Shown: piece after piece, positions 36,648 through 46,231 of the stretch
Layout: the number at the start of each line of letters is the position of its first letter
How positions within the stretch are numbered: position 1 is the stretch's first letter
Origin: Pseudoalteromonas sp. S16_S37
GTDB taxonomy: Bacteria; Pseudomonadota; Gammaproteobacteria; Enterobacterales; Alteromonadaceae
Assembly: GCF_014694405.1 (NCBI RefSeq)
Contig: NZ_JAAUWV010000010.1
Coordinates: 1-64,000, forward strand
Length of the DNA: 64,000 nucleotides
Direction: 5' to 3'
Made by a program: the position numbers and the translations under genes
The notes under the pieces: model-generated
What the model was told of the DNA's origin: nothing
The model's database searches: none
Seen by the model: the letters and a program-made list of their open reading frames with translations, nothing else

Positions 36648-37570
36648 TACTTTTCAACTTTTGGCGGCTCGCACTGTTGTCTAACAAATTCACCTACCTT
36701 TTCACTAAACAATCGAAAATCACGGATCCTGCCTGTTGTTTTACGCCACAATAGGCCTATTTCCCTATATGCGTCACCTAAAGTATCATTGGCGACCATA
36801 GGTTTGCCTTGCAAGATCCCCGCATTGAGTGCCATTTGAGGCAAAAAGGTCACGCCATTTTGATACTCCACCATACTCAACAAAGTATGCAAGTTAGCGG
36901 CTTCAAACGGGTTAATACAATCATTTCGGTTAAGATGACAAGCACTCAATGCATGCCCCGTCATACAATGCTCTCGCTCTAGCAAAAATACACTTTTATC
37001 TGGTAAAAGGTTAAAGTCGGTCACTTCATCTGCCACGTGATAGTCTTGGTGATGCACCAAAGAGAAATGATCTTTAGCTAAGACTTGAGTATGAAAACGC
37101 TCTGTATGATAGGGTAACGCCAACATAGCCATATCTATATGTCCATGCTCTAATTTGTCTAATAGCTTATCACTGGTATCTTCAACTAAAACCAACTGCA
37201 ACTGAGTAAACTCTTGCAAACAAAACTGATAAAGAGGCGCAGCAATAAAGCTGGCAACCGTCGGTATAAGTCCCAAAGTTAACTTACCTGATAGAGGGTG
37301 CTTATAGCTTTTGGTAAGCTCTTTAACGCTCATCGTATCATCAATGATTTTTTTAGCTCTTACGACAACTTCCTCGCCGATATCAGTAAACATCAGACTG
37401 CGGTTTTCTCGTTCGATTAATTGGCAGCCTAACGTCTCCTCTAGCGTTTGTATTGCGCTACTGAGTGTTGATTGACCAATGAAACAGGCCTCGGCAGCTC
37501 TGCCAAAATGCTGATGCTGATGAACGGCAATTAAGTATTGAAGTTGTTTGATACTAGGCAGGTTATTCAC
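36647..37570 (-). CDS. oxyR: Hydrogen peroxide-sensing regulator OxyR
   Basis: A 307-residue LysR-type regulator. The N-terminal winged helix-turn-helix (about 6-65) includes HFGRAAEACFIGQSTLS. The sensor domain has Cys202 and Cys211, nine residues apart in EREHCMTGHALSAC, matching the spacing of the redox pair C199/C208 of E. coli OxyR. The motif supports OxyR over other LysR members. Peroxide would oxidise the pair to a disulfide and activate peroxide-defence genes. No catalase or peroxiredoxin gene is adjacent, so its targets lie elsewhere. Confidence 0.9.
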   Translation of the reverse strand: MNNLPSIKQLQYLIAVHQHQHFGRAAEACFIGQSTLSSAIQTLEETLGCQLIERENRSLMFTDIGEEVVVRAKKIIDDTMSVKELTKSYKHPLSGKLTLGLIPTVASFIAAPLYQFCLQEFTQLQLVLVEDTSDKLLDKLEHGHIDMAMLALPYHTERFHTQVLAKDHFSLVHHQDYHVADEVTDFNLLPDKSVFLLEREHCMTGHALSACHLNRNDCINPFEAANLHTLLSMVEYQNGVTFLPQMALNAGILQGKPMVANDTLGDAYREIGLLWRKTTGRIRDFRLFSEKVGEFVRQQCEPPKVEK

Positions 37571-37656
37571 TGTTTTCTAATTATAAAAATAGCTGATAAA
37601 CCACAGTATAACCTTGATAGTTTGGTAGGAAAACCTTATTAAACAGAAGCAAAAAT

Positions 37657-37691
37657 AAAAAGACCCCAGTACTTACGCACTGAGATCTTTT
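37657..37691 (-). terminator. Likely terminator of the pit gene
   Basis: On the minus strand AAAAGATCTCAGT (37679-37691) pairs with ACTGGGGTCTTTT (37657-37670 region), with two internal mismatches, around a loop of about eight bases. A run of T residues follows. It lies about 25 nt after the stop of the phosphate permease gene. Confidence 0.65.
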
Positions 37692-37716
37692 CAAGCTAAA
37701 AGTCTGTCTTTCTAAG

Positions 37717-38985
37717 TTAAACGCCGAACGCCGCTCTTAGAATGTAGAATATAACAATAGCAAGAGCTGCGCCTACTGGCAATGTAATCACCCAAGAAAC
37801 TACAATGTTTCGGATCACACCCATATTTAACGCAGCAATACCACGTGCCATACCAACACCCAATACCGCACCTACCAGTGTTTGTGTGGTTGAGATAGGC
37901 AAACCAGTGCCAGATGCAATAACAACCGTTGATGCAGCTGCAAGCTCAGCAGCAAAACCACGACTTGGAGTTAAGTGAGTAATACCTTCACCGATGGTTT
38001 TGATTACTTTCTTACCTAAAATAGCAAGACCTGCAACAATACCTAAGCCACCAAGAGGTAGGATCCACCAAGCAAGCGTGGCCTTTTTAGCAATAATACC
38101 GTCATTTTCAACAATATTTACAACCGCGGCTAATGGACCAATTGCGTTCGCAACATCGTTAGAACCATGGGCAAAAGCCATACAACAGGCAGTTAAAACC
38201 ATTAATACAGCAAATACTTTTTCAACGTTATTAAATTGCATTTGCTTATCGGCTTTAGGGTCCATCTTCAAACGTTCAATGGTTATTTTACCAATCACAC
38301 CAACGATAACAGCAATGCCGATTGCCCATGCATAGCCTTCAAAAGTACCCATGTTGATACCAATGTGCTTCAAACCTTTTTTGATAGTCACAAGCGCCAT
38401 AACAAAGCCAGCTAATGCCATATAAACAGGCACATAACGCTTAGCATTTTGTAAAGGTGCAGAGGTATCAAAAATCAGCTTCTGGGCGCTCATAAAGATT
38501 AGATAAGCAATAAAACCAGAAATAGCTGGTGTTACAATCCAACTACCTACAATCCCAGCTACCTTGCCCCATTGAATAGCTTCGCTACCAACAGCAACTA
38601 ACGCAAAACCAATAATTGCACCAATGATAGAGTGAGTTGTTGATACCGGCCAGCCCAGCATAGATGCAAGCAATAACCATGTTCCTGCAGCGAATAACGC
38701 AGAAATCATACCCAATATCATCAATTCAGGAATGTCGATAAATGGCGTTGAGTCGATAATACCTTTACGAATTGTAGAGGTAACCTCACCACCAGCAAGA
38801 TAAGCACCTGCAAATTCAAAGACCATAGCAATTAAAATTGCTTGCTTAATGGTTAGCGCCTTAGAGCCAACCGATGTACCCATAGCATTAGCAACGTCAT
38901 TTGCCCCAATACCATAAGCCATAAAAAAACCAACTGCCGCTGCAATAAGCACCAGCATTGTGCCGTAGGATGCAATGATATCCAT
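37717..38985 (-). CDS. Low-affinity inorganic phosphate transporter (PiT family)
   Basis: A 422-residue membrane carrier that imports phosphate with H+ or Na+. The repeated family signature is present in both halves: GANDVANAMGTSVGSKALT near residue 27 and AHGSNDVANAIGPLAA near residue 275. About ten hydrophobic segments are visible. It follows a DUF47 protein gene by 35 nt, a common pairing in which DUF47 proteins accompany Pit carriers. The pair is next to, but separated by a terminator from, the high-affinity pst genes. Confidence 0.94.
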   Translation of the reverse strand: MDIIASYGTMLVLIAAAVGFFMAYGIGANDVANAMGTSVGSKALTIKQAILIAMVFEFAGAYLAGGEVTSTIRKGIIDSTPFIDIPELMILGMISALFAAGTWLLLASMLGWPVSTTHSIIGAIIGFALVAVGSEAIQWGKVAGIVGSWIVTPAISGFIAYLIFMSAQKLIFDTSAPLQNAKRYVPVYMALAGFVMALVTIKKGLKHIGINMGTFEGYAWAIGIAVIVGVIGKITIERLKMDPKADKQMQFNNVEKVFAVLMVLTACCMAFAHGSNDVANAIGPLAAVVNIVENDGIIAKKATLAWWILPLGGLGIVAGLAILGKKVIKTIGEGITHLTPSRGFAAELAAASTVVIASGTGLPISTTQTLVGAVLGVGMARGIAALNMGVIRNIVVSWVITLPVGAALAIVIFYILRAAFGV

Positions 38986-39020
38986 TGTAAAACCTTACTT
39001 TAAACTTCTTAATTTTTAAA

Positions 39021-39698
39021 TTAGCGTGCGAGCATAAGCTCTAGTCGAGAGCCTACTCGCTCTGCGATATCTGCAAGTTCACCAACCCATTCGATGATTT
39101 TGTATAAAAACATCACATCAACCGGGTTTAGCTCGGCTTCCACAGCACGTAATTCTTGGCGGATTTTAATTTGCATGTCATCCGTATCTTGCTCGATCGC
39201 ATCCAGTTCGACCAACATGTTCTCTACCAAAGTGACTTCGCGACCGCGAAAGCCAGTTTCTAACAGCTCATCAAGTTCATTGATTGCTTTAGAAGCTTGC
39301 TTTGTTGCATCAACACAGCGTTTTAAGTAGACCAAGAAGTCATCTTGAATAGACTCTGGGATCACCATTTCACGGCCCACAACACGACCTGCGATGTCTT
39401 TGGCTTTATTGGCGATTTTATCTTGGTGGGTAATAAGTTCTAGTAGATCGGTTCTCTCTACTGGCATGAATAAACCACGAGGCAATTGTAAACGAACTTC
39501 TCGTTTTAATTTATCTGCATCGCGCTCTAAATTTCGGATCTGAACACGTAGCGCTTCGGCTTCGGTCCATTCTCCTTTGAAGACGTGATTAAAAAACGGA
39601 ATTAAAGCCTTGCTGGCTTTGTGGACGATTTTAATGTGTTCTTCTACAGGCTTAATAGGAGATTTTGCAAAAACTCCTAAAAACGCATTAGTCGGCAT
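39021..39698 (-). CDS. DUF47 (PhoU-like) protein paired with PiT transporter
   Basis: A 225-residue cytoplasmic protein of the TIGR00153/DUF47 family, predicted to be all-helical like PhoU. The N-terminal segment AFLGVFAKSPIKPVEEH and the middle PRGLFMPVERTDLLELI with HQDKIANKAKDIAGR are characteristic. Members are encoded with Pit carriers and probably regulate them or bind metal clusters. It is transcribed with the downstream pit gene. Confidence 0.9.
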   Translation of the reverse strand: MPTNAFLGVFAKSPIKPVEEHIKIVHKASKALIPFFNHVFKGEWTEAEALRVQIRNLERDADKLKREVRLQLPRGLFMPVERTDLLELITHQDKIANKAKDIAGRVVGREMVIPESIQDDFLVYLKRCVDATKQASKAINELDELLETGFRGREVTLVENMLVELDAIEQDTDDMQIKIRQELRAVEAELNPVDVMFLYKIIEWVGELADIAERVGSRLELMLAR

Positions 39699-39790
39699 AA
39701 CTGACCCTTAAATCATATTTATATGCTAAGCGGAGGTAATTTTACAGCATTGAACAGCTTTGTGAACGCTTTTTATCAATAAGATAAATT

Positions 39791-39825
39791 AAGTTGGCCT
39801 TAACCGCTTTAGCTAAGACCAACTT
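39791..39825 (-). terminator. Terminator after phoU
   Basis: AAGTTGGCCTTA (39791-39802) pairs with TAAGACCAACTT (39814-39825), a 12-bp stem with one mismatch and an 11-nt loop. It lies 13 nt past the phoU stop on the minus strand and separates the pst operon from the DUF47-pit unit. Confidence 0.65.
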
Positions 39826-39837
39826 ATTTACTGTAAA

Positions 39838-40539
39838 TTATAGAGACTTTTCTATATCTTCTTGAGATGTATGACGAATATCTTTGCCATTAACAAAATA
39901 AATTACGTATTCTGCAATATTCTGACAACGGTCTCCAATCCGCTCTAAAGAACGAACAGACCAAATCAAGTCCATAATTTTCGGAATTGAGCGTGGGTCT
40001 TCCATCATATAAGTCATGATTTGACGTGTTAGCGCTTCATATTCTCTATCCACTTTCGCGTCTTCTTTATGCACTTCAAAAGCACGCTGAGCATCCATAC
40101 GTGCAAATGCATCTAGCACATCATGTAGCATCTTAGATACTTGGCGGCCCATGTTTTCAATGTTTACGAGCAAATCTTGTTGATCTTTCGTGAATGAGTC
40201 TAATGCAACACGTGCAATACGTTCCGCTTCATCACCAATACGCTCTAAGTCTGCAATTGTTTTAGCAATCGCAACAACCAAACGCAAGTCACTTGCTGCT
40301 GGCTGGCGTTTTGCAATAATGCGTGTGCACTCTTCATCAATATTAACTTCCATGGCGTTAACCTGGTAGTCATTCTCACTTACTTTACGCGCTTTTTCCG
40401 CATCACACTCATTAACTGCATCTAATGCCAAGTTAAGCTGTTGCTCAACTAGGCCACCCATGCTCAATACATGATTACGAACACTCTCCAGCTCTTCATT
40501 AAAGCGACCAGAGATGTGTTTATTCAAATTATGTTCCAT
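39838..40539 (-). CDS. phoU: Phosphate signalling protein PhoU
   Basis: A 233-residue all-helical protein made of two repeated three-helix bundles. It links the Pst transporter to the PhoR kinase so that PhoB is dephosphorylated when phosphate is plentiful. Family features are [19 protein letters not shown] near the N-terminus, VARIALD-like helices with [19 protein letters not shown] near residue 92, and the second copy [19 protein letters not shown] near residue 200. It ends the pstC-pstA-pstB-phoU operon. Confidence 0.96.
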   Translation of the reverse strand: MEHNLNKHISGRFNEELESVRNHVLSMGGLVEQQLNLALDAVNECDAEKARKVSENDYQVNAMEVNIDEECTRIIAKRQPAASDLRLVVAIAKTIADLERIGDEAERIARVALDSFTKDQQDLLVNIENMGRQVSKMLHDVLDAFARMDAQRAFEVHKEDAKVDREYEALTRQIMTYMMEDPRSIPKIMDLIWSVRSLERIGDRCQNIAEYVIYFVNGKDIRHTSQEDIEKSL

Positions 40540-40563
40540 ATTATATCCCCTTCAATCAACCAC

Positions 40564-41391
40564 TTAACCGTAACGACCTGTTATATAGTCTTCGGTTTTC
40601 TTCTTTGATGGGGTAGTAAATAGCGTGTTAGTGTCCGCGTATTCGATAAGTTCACCCATGTACATGAAAGCTGTCTGATCCGAAACACGAGCAGCCTGTT
40701 GCATATTGTGTGTAACAATAACAACTGTGTACTTATTTTTTAAATCGTTAATGAGCTCTTCAATAACCAATGTAGAGATTGGATCAAGTGCCGAGGTTGG
40801 CTCATCCAATAACAATACTTCAGGTTCAATGGCGATGGAACGAGCAATCACCAAACGCTGCTGCTGACCACCAGAGAGACCAAAAGCACTGTCATGAAGT
40901 CTATCTTTTACTTCATCCCATAACGCAGCACCACGTAACGACTTTTCAACTACCTCATCCAGCTTACGTTTGTCTTTTATACCTTGTAAGCGTAAACCAT
41001 AAACCACATTTTCGTATATTGATTTTGGAAAAGGATTTGGGCGCTGAAACACCATACCTACACTACGGCGCAGTGCAGCAACATCAACACGCTTATCATA
41101 AATATTTTGACCGTGCAGAATGATCTCACCTTCGATGCGGCAAGTATCAACTAGGTCGTTCATACGGTTGATACAGCGTAACAGGGTTGATTTACCACAC
41201 CCTGAAGGACCGATAAACGCCGTTACCTGGCCTTTAGGGATTAACATATTTACGTTGCTTAGAGCCTGTTTATCACCATAGTAAAGATCTAGGTCTTTGA
41301 TCTGCAGAGATGTTTGCTCTGGAGTCAAGTTTGCAAGATCTAGCTTTTTTTGGCCATTGGCCTGATTAACTTCTGGAGCTACTGTAATCAT
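40564..41391 (-). CDS. pstB: Phosphate ABC transporter ATP-binding protein PstB
   Basis: A 275-residue ATPase that powers high-affinity phosphate import. Walker A is GPSGCGKST near residue 60, the ABC signature is LSGGQQQRL, Walker B is [14 protein letters not shown] and the switch His follows in VIVTHNMQQ. An N-terminal extension of about 25 residues precedes the core. The operon order pstC-pstA-pstB-phoU matches E. coli except that no pstS precedes it here. Confidence 0.97.
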   Translation of the reverse strand: MITVAPEVNQANGQKKLDLANLTPEQTSLQIKDLDLYYGDKQALSNVNMLIPKGQVTAFIGPSGCGKSTLLRCINRMNDLVDTCRIEGEIILHGQNIYDKRVDVAALRRSVGMVFQRPNPFPKSIYENVVYGLRLQGIKDKRKLDEVVEKSLRGAALWDEVKDRLHDSAFGLSGGQQQRLVIARSIAIEPEVLLLDEPTSALDPISTLVIEELINDLKNKYTVVIVTHNMQQAARVSDQTAFMYMGELIEYADTNTLFTTPSKKKTEDYITGRYG

Positions 41392-41419
41392 TACTTTTAC
41401 CTACTTAAAATCTTTACTA

Positions 41420-43069
41420 TTAATGTTCTAGTGATCTGAATTTTTCACGTAAATGGTTACGAATGCCGATGGCTGTAATATTCAACGCGATGATCACGGT
41501 CACTAACAAGAATGCTGTTGCGTATACCAATGGCCTTGCAGCCTCTACATTCGGGCTTTGGAAACCAACATCGTATATGTGGAAGCCCAAGTGCATAAAT
41601 TTACGGTCAAGGTGAATATATGGAAAGTTTCCATCTAATGGCAGCGTTGGCGCCATTTTTACCACACCGACTAACATCAGTGGCGCAACCTCACCTGCAG
41701 CACGCGCCACCGCTAAAATAAGCCCCGTCATGATAGCTGGACTTGCCATTGGCACAATAATTCGCCATAAGGTCTCCGCTTGCGTTGCACCTAATGCAAG
41801 CGAGCCATGTCTTACTGAGCTGGGAATACGAGATAAACCTTCTTCTGTTGATACGATAACTACCGGTAATGTCAGGATAGCTAGCGTCAACGCTGACCAA
41901 ATAACACCTGGAGTACCAAAAACAGGGCTAGGCGCGGCTTCTCTATAGAATAATTCATCAATTGAGCCACCTAACATGTAAACAAAGAAACCTAGGCCAA
42001 AAACACCATAAACAATCGATGGCACACCAGCTAAGTTAATTACCGCAATACGAATCATTTTTGTCACAGCATTTTTAGCTGCGTACTCGTGTAGGTATAT
42101 TGCCGCAACAACACCAAAAGGCGTTACTATCACAGCCATCAACATAACCATGAAGACAGTACCAAATATAGCAGGAAAAACGCCACCTTCAGTGTTCGCT
42201 TCACGCGGGTCATCACTGATGAACTTACCAATTTGCGTGAAGTAATGACCGACTTTAGCAAAATATCCCATATCATTTGGGAACCAAACATCCAACACTT
42301 GATACAGCGGTAACGTAACCAGCTCACCACGCATGTCACGTACTACAACTTGGTCACGTTTAGCTTTTTTACGTAACTCAAATAAACGCTTTTCTAGTAC
42401 CTTATATTCTTCACGTAACTGTACACGTCTAGACTGTAAATCGGCTACTCGCTCATCGGTCAGCGCATTATCAAGCACATAGCCTTTTTCTTGTAAACGC
42501 AAGCGCTCAAGCTCATAGTTAATATGCCCTATATCACCATTTTGTAAATCTAACGCTTCTTCGTTTAGCTCTACTGCACGTTCAACCAACTCGTATAAAC
42601 GTTCCGTAGCATTTTGAGTAACAACATTACCATCTTCAATGACCTGCTCTACATAGCCGTAGAAGTTGCCATTTTTAGTGCGTTCAAAAACGGCTAAGCT
42701 TGCAGGTGTTGATTGCTTTTGGATATCCGTTGATAGTACCCAGCGAAAATCAAGCTCTACATACTCACGGTTACCGGTTTTAACCAATAAACGCTCGATA
42801 AACTCTTCATCGTATGCAGATAAATCAAATCCTGCCGCCTCTAATCGAGACTTAGGCACTTGCTCTCTATCATAGATTTCACCAATAACAATCTGCTCAT
42901 TTACTGAGCCTTGAAGGTGCAGTTCCACAACTTGTGAAGGCCAGAAAAAAGATAAACCTTTCCAAGCTATCATAGCTAATAGACCCAGCACCGAGATTAA
43001 GCTAATACTAACGGCACCGCCTGTCATCCAGATCCAAGGAGACCCTGACTTAAACCACTGTCTTACCAT
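41420..43069 (-). CDS. pstA: Phosphate ABC transporter permease PstA with long insertion
   Basis: A 549-residue permease, against about 296 in E. coli. After the first helix (about 13-37) lies an added extracytoplasmic region of about 240 residues: a mixed segment followed by a long charged coiled-coil-like stretch (about 150-215, Leu/Arg/Glu-rich). The permease core begins near residue 285. The family EAA-type loop lies in SVRHGSLALGATQAETLWRI. The gene is preceded by pstC with a 17-nt gap and followed by pstB. Enlarged PstA/PstC pairs occur in marine gammaproteobacteria; the role of the insertion is unknown. Confidence 0.93.
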   Translation of the reverse strand: MVRQWFKSGSPWIWMTGGAVSISLISVLGLLAMIAWKGLSFFWPSQVVELHLQGSVNEQIVIGEIYDREQVPKSRLEAAGFDLSAYDEEFIERLLVKTGNREYVELDFRWVLSTDIQKQSTPASLAVFERTKNGNFYGYVEQVIEDGNVVTQNATERLYELVERAVELNEEALDLQNGDIGHINYELERLRLQEKGYVLDNALTDERVADLQSRRVQLREEYKVLEKRLFELRKKAKRDQVVVRDMRGELVTLPLYQVLDVWFPNDMGYFAKVGHYFTQIGKFISDDPREANTEGGVFPAIFGTVFMVMLMAVIVTPFGVVAAIYLHEYAAKNAVTKMIRIAVINLAGVPSIVYGVFGLGFFVYMLGGSIDELFYREAAPSPVFGTPGVIWSALTLAILTLPVVIVSTEEGLSRIPSSVRHGSLALGATQAETLWRIIVPMASPAIMTGLILAVARAAGEVAPLMLVGVVKMAPTLPLDGNFPYIHLDRKFMHLGFHIYDVGFQSPNVEAARPLVYATAFLLVTVIIALNITAIGIRNHLREKFRSLEH

Positions 43070-43086
43070 GTCATGAACTCCAATAA

Positions 43087-45321
43087 TTACATTGAACTGT
43101 ATTTTTCACGTAGCTGCTGACGAACAAATTCAGCCACAGTGTTAAATACAAAGGTGAAAATAAATAACACAAATGCCGCCAAGAAGAGGATACGATAGTG
43201 TGAACTACCTACTTCAGACTCTGGCATTTCTACTGCGATATTAGCTGCCAATGTGCGCATACCTTGGAAAATGCTCCAATCCATAATTGGCGTGTTACCC
43301 GTTGCCATCAGTACAATCATTGTTTCACCTACTGCTCGGCCCAAGCCCATCATCACCGCAGAGAAAATACCAGGGCTGGCTGTTAGCAGTACCACTCTGA
43401 CCAATGTTTGCCATTGTGTTGCACCTAAAGCTAAAGAACCATTTGATAAGTGCTTTGGTACACTGAATACCGCATCTTCAGCTATTGAGAAAATGGTTGG
43501 AATGACCGCAAATCCCATCGCGATACCCACTACCAGCGAGTTACGTTGGTCAAATGTCAGGCCTAGTTCATTAGTTAAATATTGACGAACATTGCCACCA
43601 AACATCCATTCTTCAACACCACCGCTTATCGAGAAAGATAACCAACCGACAAATAACACGACAGGAATAAGCAGCATAGAATGCCAGCCGTCAGGCACCT
43701 TGTGGCGAATATTCTCTGGTAGCTTGGTCCAGAAAAATGCCGTCGCTATCACTGCCACTGGCAACAATATGAGTAAAGCGACAATTGCCGGTAAATGCGT
43801 TTCTATCAATGGCGCTAACCAAAGACCCGCTAGGAAACCAAGAATAACGGTTGGTAAAGCTTCCATAATTTCAACTGTTGGCTTAACCACACGACGTAAT
43901 TCACTGGACATAAAGTAAGCCGTATATACAGCTGCAGACAATGCAATCGGCACAGCAAATAGCATGGCATACATAGCTGCTTTAATGGTGCCAAATGATA
44001 TTGGGACTAGCGAAAACTTAGATTCAAAATCATCTGAGGCCGATGTCGACTGCCAAGTGTATGCAGGCTCAGGATATCCTTCATACCAAACTTCTTGCCA
44101 CAAAGCAGACCACGTCACTTCGGGATGTTCGTTGTGAACATCAAATACAGAAAGTTTGTTATCGGCTACTATCAACACGGCATTTGAGCGAGGAGAAACT
44201 GCAAACGACTCAATGGCACCTTCACTCACTTTCCCTTGCCATAAATGCGCTTGGCTGGTGGTGTAATAAATACCTAAATCACCACTACTATTGGTGGTAA
44301 AAAAGGTGCGTCGATAATATTCGCTGTAAATATCTACATTGCTGTTTTTCGGTGTTTCAAAGGCTCTGATCTTTTGGAATTTACGGCCAGCATCAGTGTT
44401 TACTTCAAACCATTGAGATACTTCACCATTATCGTTCGCCAGCATTAATGAGTTAGCACCGGCTAACAGCGTAGTGCCTACTAAGTTGGCATTTTCTTCA
44501 TTGGCAGCCAGTATCTGTACTTGTTTAACATCGCTTGGATAGCGCGTATCAAAAATATAAACTTGGTTTGCTGAACGGACAAAAGTGCGAGTCGTATCAG
44601 GGCTCATTAATAATTCATCAATTCGACCATCTATTTCTAATTCAGTACGCTCAACAGCCCACTCGACTTCACCACTAAACATGTTTTCTTCGGCTACAAA
44701 CGACGCAAAAATAACGCGCTTATCTGCAGTAAGTGCAACGACTGCGGTTTTATCTTCATAGTGACTAAACGCAAATCGCTTAATGGCTTTACCCTGCTCA
44801 TCAACAAGCAGCTGTTTACCATCCAATGGGTAGCTTAAACGAGGAGAGATCACACGCTCGTTACCAGGGAAAGTTACCAGAAAAGAAGGTTTGACCAAGG
44901 TTACTTGACCATTATCTAGACCATAAGCATACTGACCTAAAAATGGCGCACTTTTGGCAACACTGGTGACTTGTCCATCGAGGTTAACCGACAGACGTTC
45001 AATCAGTCCACCAGCTTGCTTCCCTTTAACTTGATAGAAGTCCACATGTCCTGTGCGACTCAATAGGTAAGCAATTTCAGTTTGTTCTTCAACACCAACG
45101 CCAACATATTGCTGTGCGTTACTCAATGCAACATCAACGCGTTTTTCAACTTTGGCTGATTCGAATATAGGCTGAACAACATAGAGTAAATAGAAGAAGA
45201 TCAGCAACAATGCGATCAACACCATAACCCCACCAGCTGATATACCAAACTGTGCAAACCGGTCTTTGAATAGACGGCTTCTATCCGTTTTAAAAGACGG
45301 TTGCTGCGGATTTGAAGACAT
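43087..45321 (-). CDS. pstC: Phosphate ABC transporter permease PstC with propeller-like ectodomain
   Basis: A 744-residue permease, more than twice the 319 residues of E. coli PstC. The start is ATG at 45321 with AAGGG upstream; a TTG one codon earlier is possible. Between the first helix (about 30-52) and the permease core (from about 435) sits a region of nearly 380 residues made of short repeating beta-rich units with VYIFDTRYP, GEVSQWFEV, GDLGIYYTTS and NKLSVFDVHNEHP, suggestive of a beta-propeller in the periplasm. The core has the loop SNGSLALGATQWQTLVRV. It is the first gene of the pst operon, with a Pho-box promoter upstream. Confidence 0.92.
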   Translation of the reverse strand: MSSNPQQPSFKTDRSRLFKDRFAQFGISAGGVMVLIALLLIFFYLLYVVQPIFESAKVEKRVDVALSNAQQYVGVGVEEQTEIAYLLSRTGHVDFYQVKGKQAGGLIERLSVNLDGQVTSVAKSAPFLGQYAYGLDNGQVTLVKPSFLVTFPGNERVISPRLSYPLDGKQLLVDEQGKAIKRFAFSHYEDKTAVVALTADKRVIFASFVAEENMFSGEVEWAVERTELEIDGRIDELLMSPDTTRTFVRSANQVYIFDTRYPSDVKQVQILAANEENANLVGTTLLAGANSLMLANDNGEVSQWFEVNTDAGRKFQKIRAFETPKNSNVDIYSEYYRRTFFTTNSSGDLGIYYTTSQAHLWQGKVSEGAIESFAVSPRSNAVLIVADNKLSVFDVHNEHPEVTWSALWQEVWYEGYPEPAYTWQSTSASDDFESKFSLVPISFGTIKAAMYAMLFAVPIALSAAVYTAYFMSSELRRVVKPTVEIMEALPTVILGFLAGLWLAPLIETHLPAIVALLILLPVAVIATAFFWTKLPENIRHKVPDGWHSMLLIPVVLFVGWLSFSISGGVEEWMFGGNVRQYLTNELGLTFDQRNSLVVGIAMGFAVIPTIFSIAEDAVFSVPKHLSNGSLALGATQWQTLVRVVLLTASPGIFSAVMMGLGRAVGETMIVLMATGNTPIMDWSIFQGMRTLAANIAVEMPESEVGSSHYRILFLAAFVLFIFTFVFNTVAEFVRQQLREKYSSM

Positions 45322-45353
45322 CAAAACACCCTTTCATTTTAAAGTTGGCGGGC

Positions 45354-45387
45354 ATTATATTTCATCAAGATGACAGTTATGTTACAA
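45354..45387 (-). promoter_or_regulatory. PhoB-type promoter of the pst operon
   Basis: On the minus strand, TTGTAAC-ATAA-CTGTCAT (45387 down to 45370) has two 7-bp repeats separated by 4 nt, the layout of a Pho box. Exactly 10 nt later comes a perfect -10, TATAAT (45359-45354), with no separate -35, as in PhoB-activated promoters. The rest of the 320-bp gap to gcvR (45325-45644) holds no other feature I can support. It lies 33 nt upstream of the pstC start codon. Confidence 0.8.
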
Positions 45388-45644
45388 CGCAATCTGGGAA
45401 GTATTATAATATTGGGTCCAATTTATGACGCTATTATTACCTTTTTTGATTTGGTACAAATTGTTTTCATTTCTTTACAAACTAACACGCGATTCTGTTG
45501 GACATCATAATCTGGTGAACTAATCTTAGAGCGCGGTATCTACCTTTGTAGGCTATGTATAAGGATTATACCCTCATTCGCTTAAACCGTTTTTTTCCAC
45601 TGCTATGTTTTTTTCATGGCAAAAATAATTAAGAGACACGCATT

Positions 45645-46151
45645 ATGAAGCAGTTAGTTTTAACAATAATAGGAAAGGACCGAACTGGTCTGGTAGAAGA
45701 AATATCTTCAGCGGTACTCGCACATCACGGTAACTGGCTGACCAGTAACCTTAGCCACTTGGCTGGACAGTTTGCTGGGATCATCCAAGTAGAAGTCGCC
45801 GAAGAACATTTGCAACAACTTCAAGATGGACTTAGCGCACTCTCAGGACTAGATGTAAGAATGGAAACGGGAGATATCTTGGATGAGGAACATACACCAG
45901 AAACAATTAACCTTGTCATCACAGGCAACGACAGGCCTGGGATAGTGCAAGAGCTTGCAAGTGTTATACGTCATAAAGGCGCCAATATCACTCATCTAAA
46001 TTCTCGCCAACAAAGTGCGCCTAATTGGGGAGTGCCGATTTTCAGCGCTTTCGCCACTGTTACGCTACCAATTGGTATGAATAAAGATAATGTGATTGAT
46101 GCATTAGAGTCTATAACCAGCGATCTAATAGTTGATATTGAAACAGAGTAA
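45645..46151 (+). CDS. gcvR: ACT-domain protein, GcvR family
   Basis: A 168-residue protein with two ACT domains: residues about 1-75 (TIIGKDRTGLVEEISSAVLAHHGN) and about 88-165 (VITGNDRPGIVQELASVIRHKGANI). In E. coli GcvR represses the glycine cleavage operon by binding GcvA when glycine is scarce. The order and spacing fit that family, but other dual-ACT regulators look alike. It is a single-gene unit between pstC (divergent) and ppk, with RBS AAGAGA. No gcv genes are nearby. Confidence 0.82.
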   Translation: MKQLVLTIIGKDRTGLVEEISSAVLAHHGNWLTSNLSHLAGQFAGIIQVEVAEEHLQQLQDGLSALSGLDVRMETGDILDEEHTPETINLVITGNDRPGIVQELASVIRHKGANITHLNSRQQSAPNWGVPIFSAFATVTLPIGMNKDNVIDALESITSDLIVDIETE

Positions 46152-46231
46152 CTTCACCTCAACAACAGGCCGATACTCGACCTTTTCGCCACGAATAAAC
46201 ATGTATGGCAAGTTGTCAATTGATAAGACAC

